DNA from: Candidatus Bathyarchaeota archaeon
Lineage (GTDB): Archaea > Asgardarchaeota > Lokiarchaeia > Sigyniarchaeales > Sigyniarchaeaceae
Length of the DNA stretch: 15,045 nucleotides
Direction of reading: 5' to 3'
NCBI GenBank assembly: GCA_014729935.1
Contig: WJJB01000276.1
Span: 1 to 15,045 of the forward strand
Part shown: one piece after another, positions 7,893 through 14,957 of the stretch
Layout of the letters: the number at the start of each line of letters is the position of its first letter
How positions within the stretch are numbered: position 1 is the first letter of the stretch
Program-made: the position numbers and the translations under genes
Notes under the pieces: generated by a model
Seen by the model: the letters and a program-made list of their open reading frames with translations, nothing else
Database searches by the model: none
Told to the model about the DNA's origin: nothing

Positions 7893-9257
7893 ATGTCGAA
7901 ATCAAATAAATCAAGGAAAAGAAGGAATTCAAACACCACGAGGAAATCTGGAGGTAAGATCGATATTCCATGGGTGGAAAAATACCGACCTAAAACTCTC
8001 AAGGATATCATAGGAGTTGATGCAAAGAAAAAGCAACTCGTCAAATTCTTGGAGGAATTCCCTAATCAACGTGCCGCAGTATTGTTGGGACCCCCTGGTG
8101 TTGGAAAAACCACCCTTGTCCTTGCGGCAGCGCGTGATATGAAAAAAGATGTCATAGAGATGAATGCATCCGACGCAAGATCCGCCGAATCCATCAAGAA
8201 GAAGATATCTGAATCAACCAAAACAAGATCAATTACAGATTTCATTGGCAGCACCAAGGGAAAGATCATTCTCATAGACGAGGTCGATGGTATACACGGC
8301 AACCAAGATCGTGGGGGTGTGCCCACTCTCTTGGAGATCATAAAGGATTCCGAATATCCCATCGTCATGACCTGCAACGAATGGCTATCCAAGCTGCAAA
8401 GGATCTATAAGGTATCCGAGATGATCAAGTTCAGGTCCGTACATCCGGCTTCCATCCGCAACGTTCTGAAGGATGTCCTCGAAAAGGAGGGGCATGAGGG
8501 CATTATTTCAGATGAGATCCTTGAAAAAATTGCGGAGAGTGCCAACGGGGATTTCAGGTCAGCCATTAACGATCTCCAATCGCTGGTAGAGGCGCTCCTG
8601 CACAAGGAACGGATCTTGGAAAAAGATGGCGGAGCTGGTGCCCGCATCGATTCAACCACCAAGGAATTGCTAGAGGACCTGAATTCCACCCGTGATGAAT
8701 TTCTCTCGATTTTTGATGGGATCAGGCAAGCACTTGGATCGACGACCATCGCTGGTGCCAGGAGGGCAATAGGCAATATTGAGATGCCCAATGTCTCCAG
8801 CAACTTCCAGTGGGACACCATTTTGCAATACATCCTGGAAAATATTCACAAAATCAGCCGGGATGATGATAAAATTGCTTTAGCGATGGATTTATTTTCA
8901 AGTGCGGACCAAATGCTTGGATTTGTAAAAGAAACTCAAGAATGGTCATTACTCGCGTATTTTATCAATTTCGTTGCTGCAGGTATTGCCAGCATTACAA
9001 ATGGAAGCAAGGGTGGTTTTAATTCCAGCGTGGACCAACCTAAATTCAGGTTCTTTAGGGATAGTTCACCCACGGAGCTTCTCGATGCGATATCTCGCAC
9101 TTTTCAAGTGTCTCACAGGGATATCAAGGAGGAGTTATTCCCCGTTATCAAGCACATGCTTATCCAAGACGATGGAGTGTTTAAAAAAGAATTGCAGGAG
9201 TGGTTGGACCTGGATGCAGCAGGGAAACGCAAGATTTCAAAATGGGCCATGAAATGA
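7893..9257 (+). CDS. rfcL: Replication factor C large subunit
   Basis: The large clamp-loader subunit, 454 residues. A basic N-terminal tail of about 20 residues precedes the PWVEKYRP box at 26-33. Walker A GPPGVGKT is at 66-73, EMNASDARS at 89-97 and Walker B LIDEVDG at 127-133; sensor 1 is in MTCNE. No SRC motif follows (the equivalent stretch is KVSEMIKFRS), as expected for the large subunit, which lies at one end of the ring. The C-terminal collar extends to residue 454 and ends EWLDLDAAGKRKISKWAMK. Archaeal large subunits often end with a PCNA-interacting QxxLxxFF-type box; I see none here. GGAAAGTGA lies just upstream of the ATG. It closes the RFC operon; the next gene has its own promoter. 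Confidence 0.95.
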   Translation: MSKSNKSRKRRNSNTTRKSGGKIDIPWVEKYRPKTLKDIIGVDAKKKQLVKFLEEFPNQRAAVLLGPPGVGKTTLVLAAARDMKKDVIEMNASDARSAESIKKKISESTKTRSITDFIGSTKGKIILIDEVDGIHGNQDRGGVPTLLEIIKDSEYPIVMTCNEWLSKLQRIYKVSEMIKFRSVHPASIRNVLKDVLEKEGHEGIISDEILEKIAESANGDFRSAINDLQSLVEALLHKERILEKDGGAGARIDSTTKELLEDLNSTRDEFLSIFDGIRQALGSTTIAGARRAIGNIEMPNVSSNFQWDTILQYILENIHKISRDDDKIALAMDLFSSADQMLGFVKETQEWSLLAYFINFVAAGIASITNGSKGGFNSSVDQPKFRFFRDSSPTELLDAISRTFQVSHRDIKEELFPVIKHMLIQDDGVFKKELQEWLDLDAAGKRKISKWAMK

Positions 9258-9352
9258 ATGGGAGTGCATTTCAAGAATCTCCAGGTACGTGGATTCCTGC
9301 AGCCGGACCAATTATTCTCGCGACTTATTCCTGATGGAATATCTCCTAAAGG

Positions 9353-9359
9353 TATATAA
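9353..9359 (+). promoter_or_regulatory. TATA box of the hdrA transcript
   Basis: TATATAA preceded by the purine-rich CTAAAGG, a good archaeal BRE/TATA pair. Archaeal transcription normally starts 22-27 nt downstream, here about 9380-9386. This would give hdrA a leader of roughly 145 nt, unusually long for an archaeon and containing the hairpins at 9451-9520. The assignment rests on sequence and position alone. Confidence 0.6.
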
Positions 9360-9450
9360 CAATAAAACTCCATAAGTACCTCGTGGGTTGCTACCCTGCC
9401 TACCGTGGTGGTACACCCGTAAAACTATTTGAAGTCCATCGTTAATCCTT

Positions 9451-9520
9451 AAGGAGGTAATAGCCTAGATAAAGAGTTTACTACCTCTTTTCACCCCTTC
9501 ATCGGAAAAAGTGAAAGGAG
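9451..9520 (+). promoter_or_regulatory. Two mutually exclusive hairpins in the hdrA leader, one sequestering the ribosome site
   Basis: Hairpin A pairs AAGGAGGTA (9451-9459) with TACCTCTTT (9482-9490), nine consecutive pairs with one G-U. Hairpin B pairs CTCTTTTCAC (9485-9494) with GTGAAAGGAG (9511-9520), ten consecutive pairs with one G-U and a 16-nt loop. The 3' arm of B contains the whole hdrA ribosome site GGAG. The arms overlap at 9485-9490, so both cannot form together: A frees the ribosome site, B buries it. This is the layout of a translational switch. No known riboswitch aptamer was recognised and the trigger is unknown. Confidence 0.5.
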
Positions 9521-9528
9521 AATTTACC

Positions 9529-11535
9529 ATGTCCAAGAAAAAAGACGAAAGCGAAACCGAAAAAGAAGAAGCAAGAATTGGTGTTTTCGTCTGTAGATGC
9601 GGGATAAATATTGCTGGAGTCGTTAGTTGCCCCGATGTCGTGGATTTTTCAAAGAATCTGGATGGCGTCGTGGTAGCAGAAGAATACCTCTCCTATTGCA
9701 CAGAGGGTGGCGCCAGAGAAATCAAGGATGCCATCGAAAAGCATAATTTGGATCGAGTGGTCATTGCCGCTTGCACCCCGAAAACGCATCAACCTGTATT
9801 TCAAGCGGTATTGGAAGATGCCGGCATCCCACCCCGCATGCTCGAATTCGTGAATATTCGCGAACATGACTCTTTCGTTCACATGCACGAGAAAAGCGTG
9901 GCAACCGAGAAAGCTAACGAGCTTGTCTCGGCGGCAGTAGCACGGGCAAAATTGCTCGAAGACGTGCCTACAGAAATCGTGGATATCAATTCAAGCGTGC
10001 TGGTCGTGGGTGGGGGAATCGCGGGGTTAACAGCAGCCATTGATCTTGCCAATCAACCGGAGATAGAGCAAGTCGTCTTGGTGGAGAAGAAGAATACGAT
10101 CGGTGGTCGCATGGCTCAACTCGACCGGACGTTCCCGACGGATGATTGTTCCATCTGAATCTTGGGCCCCAAGATGCTCGAAGCTAATCGCATGGAAAAG
10201 ATCAAGATTCATACGATGGCCGAGGTAAGCAGCATCACCGGATACATTGGCAATTTCGACGTCGAGGTGACCGAGTTTCCACGGTACATTGATGCTGACA
10301 AGTGCAATGGTTGTGGTCTTTGTGCCCAGGTCTGTCCCGTGGTGGTGCCGAATCCATTTGATGAGAATCTCTCGTCAAGACGGGTTGCGGACATTTCCTT
10401 TGCCCAAGCCGTGCCAACCATCTATGACATCGATATTGATTCATGCATCAGGTGCTATGAGTGTAGCGGGGTCTGCGATCAGTTTGCCATCGATTTCTCG
10501 CAAGAGGAACGGGTGGTAGATTACGAGATAGGCGCAATTATCATTGCTACTGGTTGGGATATATACAAGCCCTCGACCGGCATTGGCAAGGATTACGGGT
10601 ATGGAAGGTTCGATAATGTGATCGATCAGCTCCAGCTTGAACGCATCCTTGCACCGAACGGTCCAACACTCGGCCATGTGCGACGACCCAGTGATGGAAA
10701 GACGCCGAAGCGCATCGTTATGATCCAGTGTGTTGGGTCCCGTGGCGAGGTAAACGATCATTGTTCGCAGGTATGTTGTTTACTTGCGGTGAAAAACTCC
10801 AAGTTATTGAAATCCGAGTATCCGGACGCCGAGATCATCATCTCCTATATTGACATGCGGTGCGCGGGAAAGGATTACGAGGAGTATTTCAAGCGTTCCC
10901 GCGAGGCTGGGATAATGTTCGTGAATGGCAAGGTTGGCGAAATGCGCGAGGATCCCAAATCCAAGAACATTTTCCTCACCATGGAGGATATTACATCGGG
11001 TCAAATGTTGGAAATCGAAGCGGATCTCGTGGTGTTATCCTCAGCGTCCTTGGCATCGCAAGGGACTAACCAGATTGCAGGCGTGCTCAAGATGGAACAG
11101 AACCAAGCAGGATTCATCAAGGAATTCCATTCTCGTTTGAATCCCATCGACACGAAAACCCCGGGGGTATTTATCGCCGGTTCGGTTCAAGGACCCAAAC
11201 CTATCGGGGATTCAGTCTCGTCTGCAAAGGGTGCTGCCAGCGCGGTATCAATCTTGGTTAATAACAAGCAATACGAGATTGAATTAATCCGGGCGATTGT
11301 TGAAGATCAGGGCAACTGCTCCAAGTGTTACCGGTGCATCGATGCGTGCCCATATAACGCAATCTCCCTTACCGCCGACGGGAAGCTTGAAGTGGATATC
11401 GTGATGTGCAAGGGATGTGGCACGTGTAGCAACGTGTGCCGCTCGCAAACCATCCAGCTCAGGTACTTCCGGGATACTCAATACGAGGCTTATGTCGACG
11501 CGCTATTCACGGCCCCCCAAGCATCTACAGATTGA
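9529..11535 (+). CDS. hdrA: Heterodisulfide reductase subunit A, selenoprotein (TGA at 10156-10158 read as Sec)
   Basis: The bifurcating flavoprotein core of Hdr complexes: it binds FAD and several 4Fe-4S clusters and splits electron pairs between two acceptors. The 668-residue protein begins with the family's CRCG segment and has VIAACTPKTHQPVF and NIREHD, then the FAD fold VVGGGIAG at about 159-166. Clusters are supported by C259/262/265/269, C306/309/312/316, C597/600/603/607 and C627/630/633/637. The stop-like TGA falls at residue 210 in FPTDDCSI-U-ILGPKM, where relatives have Cys (DCxxCIL.PKM) and some methanogens Sec. The reading frame continues perfectly beyond it, and a SECIS-like element follows the true stop. 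ATG 9529 is chosen over GTG 9511 because AAAGGAG ends 8 nt before it. The last motif has CR where CP is usual. Annotation pipelines would wrongly split this gene at 10158. Confidence 0.95.
10156..10158 (+). other. Selenocysteine codon (UGA) in hdrA
   Basis: TGA in frame between TTPTDDCSI-type sequence and ILGPKM. The position aligns with a conserved Cys of the HdrA motif next to the flavin, which is known to be Sec in several Methanococcales. The SECIS candidate at 11554-11631 supports recoding. Confidence 0.93.
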
Positions 11536-11553
11536 AACACTGGACAACCACAC

Positions 11554-11631
11554 GATCATCGAATGAATGATGTTTGCATCGAAACCATGAGGCATGCAAG
11601 CGGACGAATCCTGCAGGATTCTCGATGAATC
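11554..11631 (+). promoter_or_regulatory. SECIS element 1 (3' UTR of hdrA)
   Basis: Starts 18 nt after the hdrA stop. Core stem: GTTTGCAT (11572-11579) with ATGCAAGC (11594-11601), eight pairs with one G-U, extended by a U-G pair. Below it ATGA (11567-11570) faces GGAC (11602-11605), giving tandem G-A/A-G pairs as in kink-turns and eukaryotic SECIS. The apical loop contains AAA (11582-11584). A basal helix pairs GATCATCGA (11554-11562) with TCGATGAATC (11622-11631), one bulge, and a 6-bp hairpin GAATCC/GGATTC (11606-11621, loop TGCA) sits between core and basal helix. Archaeal SECIS elements lie in the 3' UTR, as here. Confidence 0.88.
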
Positions 11632-12180
11632 ATTTCCATTTTCCAACTAATACCAAGATCCGGGAAAATCTCATTTCTAGGCGTTCCTTGAAACGAGGCT
11701 TTTGGGATGAATGGATCATGTTCCATGTTAAGTGACCTCCATGCATGTGAATGTGAGTGCTTCCATTGAATCCACGAAACCCCCTACCACGTGGAGGGTA
11801 TCGTGTCGATGATAGCCCCGTGGGAAACGCACCTTGGGTGGTTCCCCGTTCACGTGGAAGGTGCTCCGATAGGAAATGGGCAGGATGTGGACTGCGAAGT
11901 GCTCGTCGTGGTCGATCATGTATCCACAAACTCAATTGATAGCCCGGTCGAATAATTTTATTGTTTCTCCCTTCCTCCAGGGGAAACACGGTTTTGCGTT
12001 CCACGATTCAACCCCAGCGCGAAATGAACCTGGGATATTCGCCACGAAATTCAAAAGCGGGGTCATCATTCATTATATCCCGTCATGGCAAGATGGTAGC
12101 ATCATTCCCGAACTTGGAATCACCACCTCTCGCGACCGTGCCAATCCATTGTGACAGATTCCGAACATTTATTTTTACAA
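11632..12180. other. Long intergenic region without a convincing gene
   Basis: About 550 bp between SECIS 1 and the mvhD ribosome site. Several open frames exist on both strands but none is recognisable. The most protein-like is a 63-residue minus frame (11919 to 11728, beginning MIDHDEHFAV); the plus frame in the same register also reads well but contains a TGA at 11767. An imperfect hairpin lies at 11822-11846 (GGGAA/TTCCC over CACC/GGTG), and two CACGTGGA copies lie at 11788 and 11851. It could hold a decayed gene, a small protein or an RNA; the sequence does not decide. Confidence 0.4.
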
Positions 12181-12197
12181 GAGGTGTCAAGGTACAT

Positions 12198-12626
12198 ATG
12201 GCCGATGAATCAGCCGAGACGTGGACCCCGAGAATAGCCGCGTTCCTGTGCTGGAAGTGAGGTTTCGGTGCGGCCGACATGGCCGGCACGATTCGCGCCC
12301 AGCAACCGCCATCCTTTAGGACGGTATTAGTACCGTGCACCGGGCGCGTGTCGTCGGATCTCGTGCTTCGGGCACTTGGAAAAGGTGCTGATGGGGTGGC
12401 AATTGTCGGTTGCCACCTTACCGATTGCGAGTACGATACTGGCATCTTGTACGCAGTCGGGCTGACCGAGTACATGAAGATGATACTCGATATTACCGGC
12501 ATCGGAGCCGATAGAATCGAGTTGGAGTATTGCTCGGCGGCTGAAGGCGCGAAATTCGCGGAATTCTCGCGAGCATATCACGAGAAAGTCGAAAAACTCG
12601 GGGAAAACCCAATCACAAAAGAATAG
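12198..12626 (+). CDS. mvhD: MvhD/VhuD family iron-sulfur electron-transfer subunit, selenoprotein (TGA at 12258-12260 read as Sec)
   Basis: A small [2Fe-2S] protein that bridges HdrA to a hydrogenase or formate dehydrogenase. Read through the TGA, it is 142 residues, the normal family length. The N-terminus reads RIAAFLC-WK-U-GFGAADMAG, matching family sequence of the type FxCNWCSYxGADxAG, so Sec21 takes the place of the second Cys of a CxxC pair with Cys18. Further family motifs are PCTGRVSSDLVLRALGKGADGV (Cys47) and GCHLTDCEY (Cys72, Cys77). Without readthrough the gene would lose its first cluster-binding pair. ATG 12198 is preceded by GAGGTG at 12181-12186 and gives the expected distance to the CxxU motif; the frame is open further upstream but that part is not conserved-looking. 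Methanococcal VhuD is a known selenoprotein at this site. Confidence 0.94.
12258..12260 (+). other. Selenocysteine codon (UGA) in mvhD
   Basis: The TGA is codon 21, in the context C-W-K-U-G-F-G, where relatives have Cys in the CxxC that binds the iron-sulfur cluster. The frame downstream encodes the rest of a normal MvhD, and a SECIS-like fold begins 8 nt after the TAG stop. Confidence 0.93.
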
Positions 12627-12634
12627 GATAATAA

Positions 12635-12702
12635 CCACCACTCGGATGAAGCTTGCATCAAAATGACGCATGCAAGTAGACGCCCCGCAAGGGCCGTGGT
12701 GG
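12635..12702 (+). promoter_or_regulatory. SECIS element 2 (3' UTR of mvhD)
   Basis: Same architecture as the hdrA element. Core stem GCTTGCAT (12651-12658) pairs with ATGCAAGT (12670-12677), eight pairs with one G-U. ATGA (12646-12649) faces AGAC (12678-12681), giving the tandem G-A/A-G pairs. The apical loop has AAAA (12660-12663). The basal helix is perfect: CCACCAC (12635-12641) with GTGGTGG (12696-12702). A hairpin GCCC/GGGC (12682-12694, loop CGCAA) lies between the core and the 3' basal strand. Four nucleotides separate the 5' basal strand from ATGA in both elements. Confidence 0.9.
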
Positions 12703-12733
12703 ATAACTTGGCAAGAACCAAGAATTCTCGCGT

Positions 12734-12759
12734 GCCGTGCTGCCTTGGCAGCATGGCGG
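12734..12759 (+). other. Strong 12-bp RNA hairpin downstream of SECIS 2
   Basis: TGCCGTGCTGCC (12734-12745) pairs with GGCAGCATGGCG (12748-12759), twelve pairs with two G-U, tipped by TT (in practice a CTTG tetraloop). It lies 32 nt after SECIS 2 and about 145 nt before the next gene. No T-run follows, so it is not a classical terminator; it may protect the 3' end or separate mvhD from the genes downstream. Function is not established. Confidence 0.5.
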
Positions 12760-12904
12760 GGAATGGTTCGTGGCAGGATGGCAAGGTAATAAAGCAAGAA
12801 ATCAAGTACCAATCAGGGTATGCTCAGGAAGTTTGGATTTCAATAACTCCAAGAGCATTCCATGGATTTGGTGGCTTGGAAAATTAAAACACGAGTGATC
12901 AGGT

Positions 12905-14026
12905 GTGGAAATAGGAAAACCCTACAAGGTAACACTCGCTGGCGAACTTGGCGTGATCGAGTCGTTGCTAAAAGTCATGCTAGAAAAGAACATGGTTGAC
13001 ATGGTATTGGGCACAGAGGCGAAGAAGAATCTCGCAAACTTGAAACCCACAACCATCGAGAAGGCGAATGATGTTGGTGAGATGCATATGGATGCATATC
13101 TCGCTTTTGATTTCGCTAAGACCGATTCGTCGGCCAAGTATATTCATAAGAAGATGAATGGTGCATTAACCAACAAGGTGGGCGCCTTTGGCAGGCCCTG
13201 CGACCTGAGGGCACTGGTTGAGCTCCACAAGCGTCGCCAGGTGAATCTTGATAACATCATCCTGATTGGCATCGAGGAATACGGTAGGCTAGATCCAAAA
13301 TTGATGCGGAAGTTCTTCAAGAAGGAAGGGATCGATGCAAGCAATCTCACCGGAGTCATCATGAAGCAAGATAAAGTGATCATGGAACTTGGTAATGAAT
13401 CAAGGGAATTTCCATTCGGGAAAACCATTAATATTGGTAGAAATTGCGCCAATTGTACCAGCAAGACTGCAATGAAAAGCGATATTACCGTGAATTTCTT
13501 GACGGGGGATCCCATTCTTACTGTTAACTCCAAGAAAGGCTTGGACGTCATCGAGCAAGCAGGTGATTATCTTTCCTTTAAGGCTTCCTCCGTTGATACT
13601 TCGAAATTACTTCAGGAAATTGAATCGAAAGGTCGTCAACGCCAATTGGAAGAAATCCAAGCATTTCGAGACTTGCCCACTGAGCAAAAGATCAAGGCAC
13701 TTGGGAAGTGCACCATGTGTGGCTTGTGCATACGTTCCTGCCCAGTCTGCTTTTGCGTGGATTGTATCATCCAGAAGAAACGAAAAGAGAAAGCTATCGA
13801 TAATTTTACCTACCAACTTACCCGCATTTCTCACATTGCAGATACATGCATTCAATGCGGGCGATGTGACTCGATATGCCCTGTAAACCTCCCCTTGAAT
13901 ATATATTTCAATGATATTGCCATGAAACTCGAGGAGAAATACGGGTACGTTGCAGGCAGGTCATTGGATGAAAATACACCACGGTCGGACGTCGATGGCT
14001 TGAAGAAACGGCTCAACGCGCGTTAA
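12905..14026 (+). CDS. FdhB/FrhB-like iron-sulfur flavoprotein subunit
   Basis: A 373-residue protein of the F420-hydrogenase/formate-dehydrogenase beta-subunit family, which binds FAD and passes electrons to or from F420, NAD(P)H or a partner. The FrhB-type segment GAFGRPCDLRALVEL lies near residues 93-108, and Cys181/184 (NCANC) follow. The C-terminal ferredoxin domain has C269/272/275/279 then PVCFCVDC (C282/284/287), and a second cluster C315/318/321/325 (CIQCGRCDSICP). The CPVCFCxDC plus LTRxxH arrangement is typical of FdhB-type proteins. The only possible start is GTG 12905, since a TGA lies three codons upstream in frame; GTGATC just before it can pair with the 16S rRNA tail. Beside hdrA and mvhD it probably supplies the electron input or output of the complex. 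Its redox partner (F420, NAD(P)H, formate or ferredoxin) cannot be read from the sequence. Confidence 0.85.
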   Translation: MEIGKPYKVTLAGELGVIESLLKVMLEKNMVDMVLGTEAKKNLANLKPTTIEKANDVGEMHMDAYLAFDFAKTDSSAKYIHKKMNGALTNKVGAFGRPCDLRALVELHKRRQVNLDNIILIGIEEYGRLDPKLMRKFFKKEGIDASNLTGVIMKQDKVIMELGNESREFPFGKTINIGRNCANCTSKTAMKSDITVNFLTGDPILTVNSKKGLDVIEQAGDYLSFKASSVDTSKLLQEIESKGRQRQLEEIQAFRDLPTEQKIKALGKCTMCGLCIRSCPVCFCVDCIIQKKRKEKAIDNFTYQLTRISHIADTCIQCGRCDSICPVNLPLNIYFNDIAMKLEEKYGYVAGRSLDENTPRSDVDGLKKRLNAR

Positions 14027-14047
14027 ATCCGAAAAGAGGTTACATGG

Positions 14048-14785
14048 ATGTCTTTACCTGCGAGAATCAAAAAAACACTCGAACCTGGCAAGGTTCATTA
14101 TAGCTTGCGGCTTCTAAATCACGAGAGGGTCTTAGAATTTGACAATGACGCTTGTGTGGCGTGCGGTTTATGCGTGCATGTATGCCCAATCGCCGATGAC
14201 GTGATTTCCATGACTGGTGATGATGGGGAAAAGATCATTGTTGATATCGATCGTTGTGTTCATTGTGGCACTTGTGCATATTTCTGTGTCTCGGACGCGT
14301 TGACCCTCAAGATTGATGGTGAGGAGAGAATTGAACTCAGGGAACCTGCAGGAGATATCGAGCGACACTCGCTCCCTGACTTCACGGGTGTCACCTTGGA
14401 ACACAAGGATACAGGGGAGCCAGTCAAGAAGTACCTTTCGGGATCCATAAAAATTGATCCAGCAATTGGAGATGCAACCTTGATGGATGGTGTCAATGCG
14501 TGTCCCACGGGAGCATTATTGATTCGTGAAGATGGCGCTCCAGGTTTCGAGGAGCGTAAGTGCTTTTTCTGTGACGCGTGTTCCATTGCAACCAAGGGAA
14601 AGATAGCGGTAACCAGGACAGTACTAATGATGGATTTTTCTGAAGGGGTGCCCCCATTAATCAAGCGTATCTTGGAACGTCTCATGGGCGAACGGGCGGC
14701 AGCACGAATTCTCAAAGGAAACAGTACCAAGAAAGGAATGTCTCAAACCCTCGCGCTCATGAAAGGGAAGGGTAAGGAATCCTGA
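14048..14785 (+). CDS. 4Fe-4S polyferredoxin-like protein
   Basis: A 245-residue soluble electron carrier or complex subunit. Two 4Fe-4S motifs lie near the N-terminus: C36/39/42/46 (CVACGLCVHVCP) and C70/73/76/80 (CVHCGTCAYFC, with Val instead of Pro after the last Cys). A third cluster is suggested by VNACPTGAL followed by KCFFCDAC near residues 155-180, where the isolated CP precedes the CxxCxxC group. No membrane helix or signal peptide is seen, and the C-terminus is basic (KKGMSQTLALMKGKGKES). The ATG at 14048 is used, with AGAGGT upstream; an overlapping ATG at 14044 is in another frame. It starts 21 bp after the FdhB-like gene and most likely shares its transcript, suggesting it takes electrons to or from that subunit. 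No specific family name was recognised. Confidence 0.82.
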   Translation: MSLPARIKKTLEPGKVHYSLRLLNHERVLEFDNDACVACGLCVHVCPIADDVISMTGDDGEKIIVDIDRCVHCGTCAYFCVSDALTLKIDGEERIELREPAGDIERHSLPDFTGVTLEHKDTGEPVKKYLSGSIKIDPAIGDATLMDGVNACPTGALLIREDGAPGFEERKCFFCDACSIATKGKIAVTRTVLMMDFSEGVPPLIKRILERLMGERAAARILKGNSTKKGMSQTLALMKGKGKES

Positions 14786-14957
14786 AAAATTTCCATCATC
14801 TATATTTTCGTGTGAAAGTCGTCCACGCCTTTCAGTAGCATCGGGGGAAGCCAGATCTCATTTCATCTCACCTTTTCGCTCGATCTTGCCAAGATCCTGC
14901 AATTGATTATCGAAGCAGTTGAACTACCACGGCCCTAAACAGTAACGGGGGAATTTG

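Noticed and set aside
10162..11535. A separate ferredoxin-domain gene starting after the TGA at 10158
   Set aside because: The sequence continues a single HdrA with no missing residues; the TGA sits on a known Cys/Sec column and a SECIS-like element follows the gene.
12168..12176. TTTATTTTT as a TATA box for mvhD
   Set aside because: Transcription would then start at about the start codon, leaving the GAGGTG ribosome site off the mRNA; the two readings conflict, so no promoter was called.
11961..12260. A 99-codon ORF ending at the mvhD TGA
   Set aside because: Its last 21 codons are the true start of mvhD; the upstream part shows no family features and precedes a good ribosome site at 12181-12186.
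12663..12887. A 74-residue ORF between mvhD and the FdhB-like gene
   Set aside because: It begins inside SECIS 2, has no recognisable motif and covers the strong hairpin; it looks like chance.
14786..14957. A third SECIS or a terminator after the polyferredoxin gene
   Set aside because: A TGAAAG/CTTTCA hairpin is present near 14812-14834, but it has no kink-turn ATGA/GA core, no apical AAA and no following T-run.
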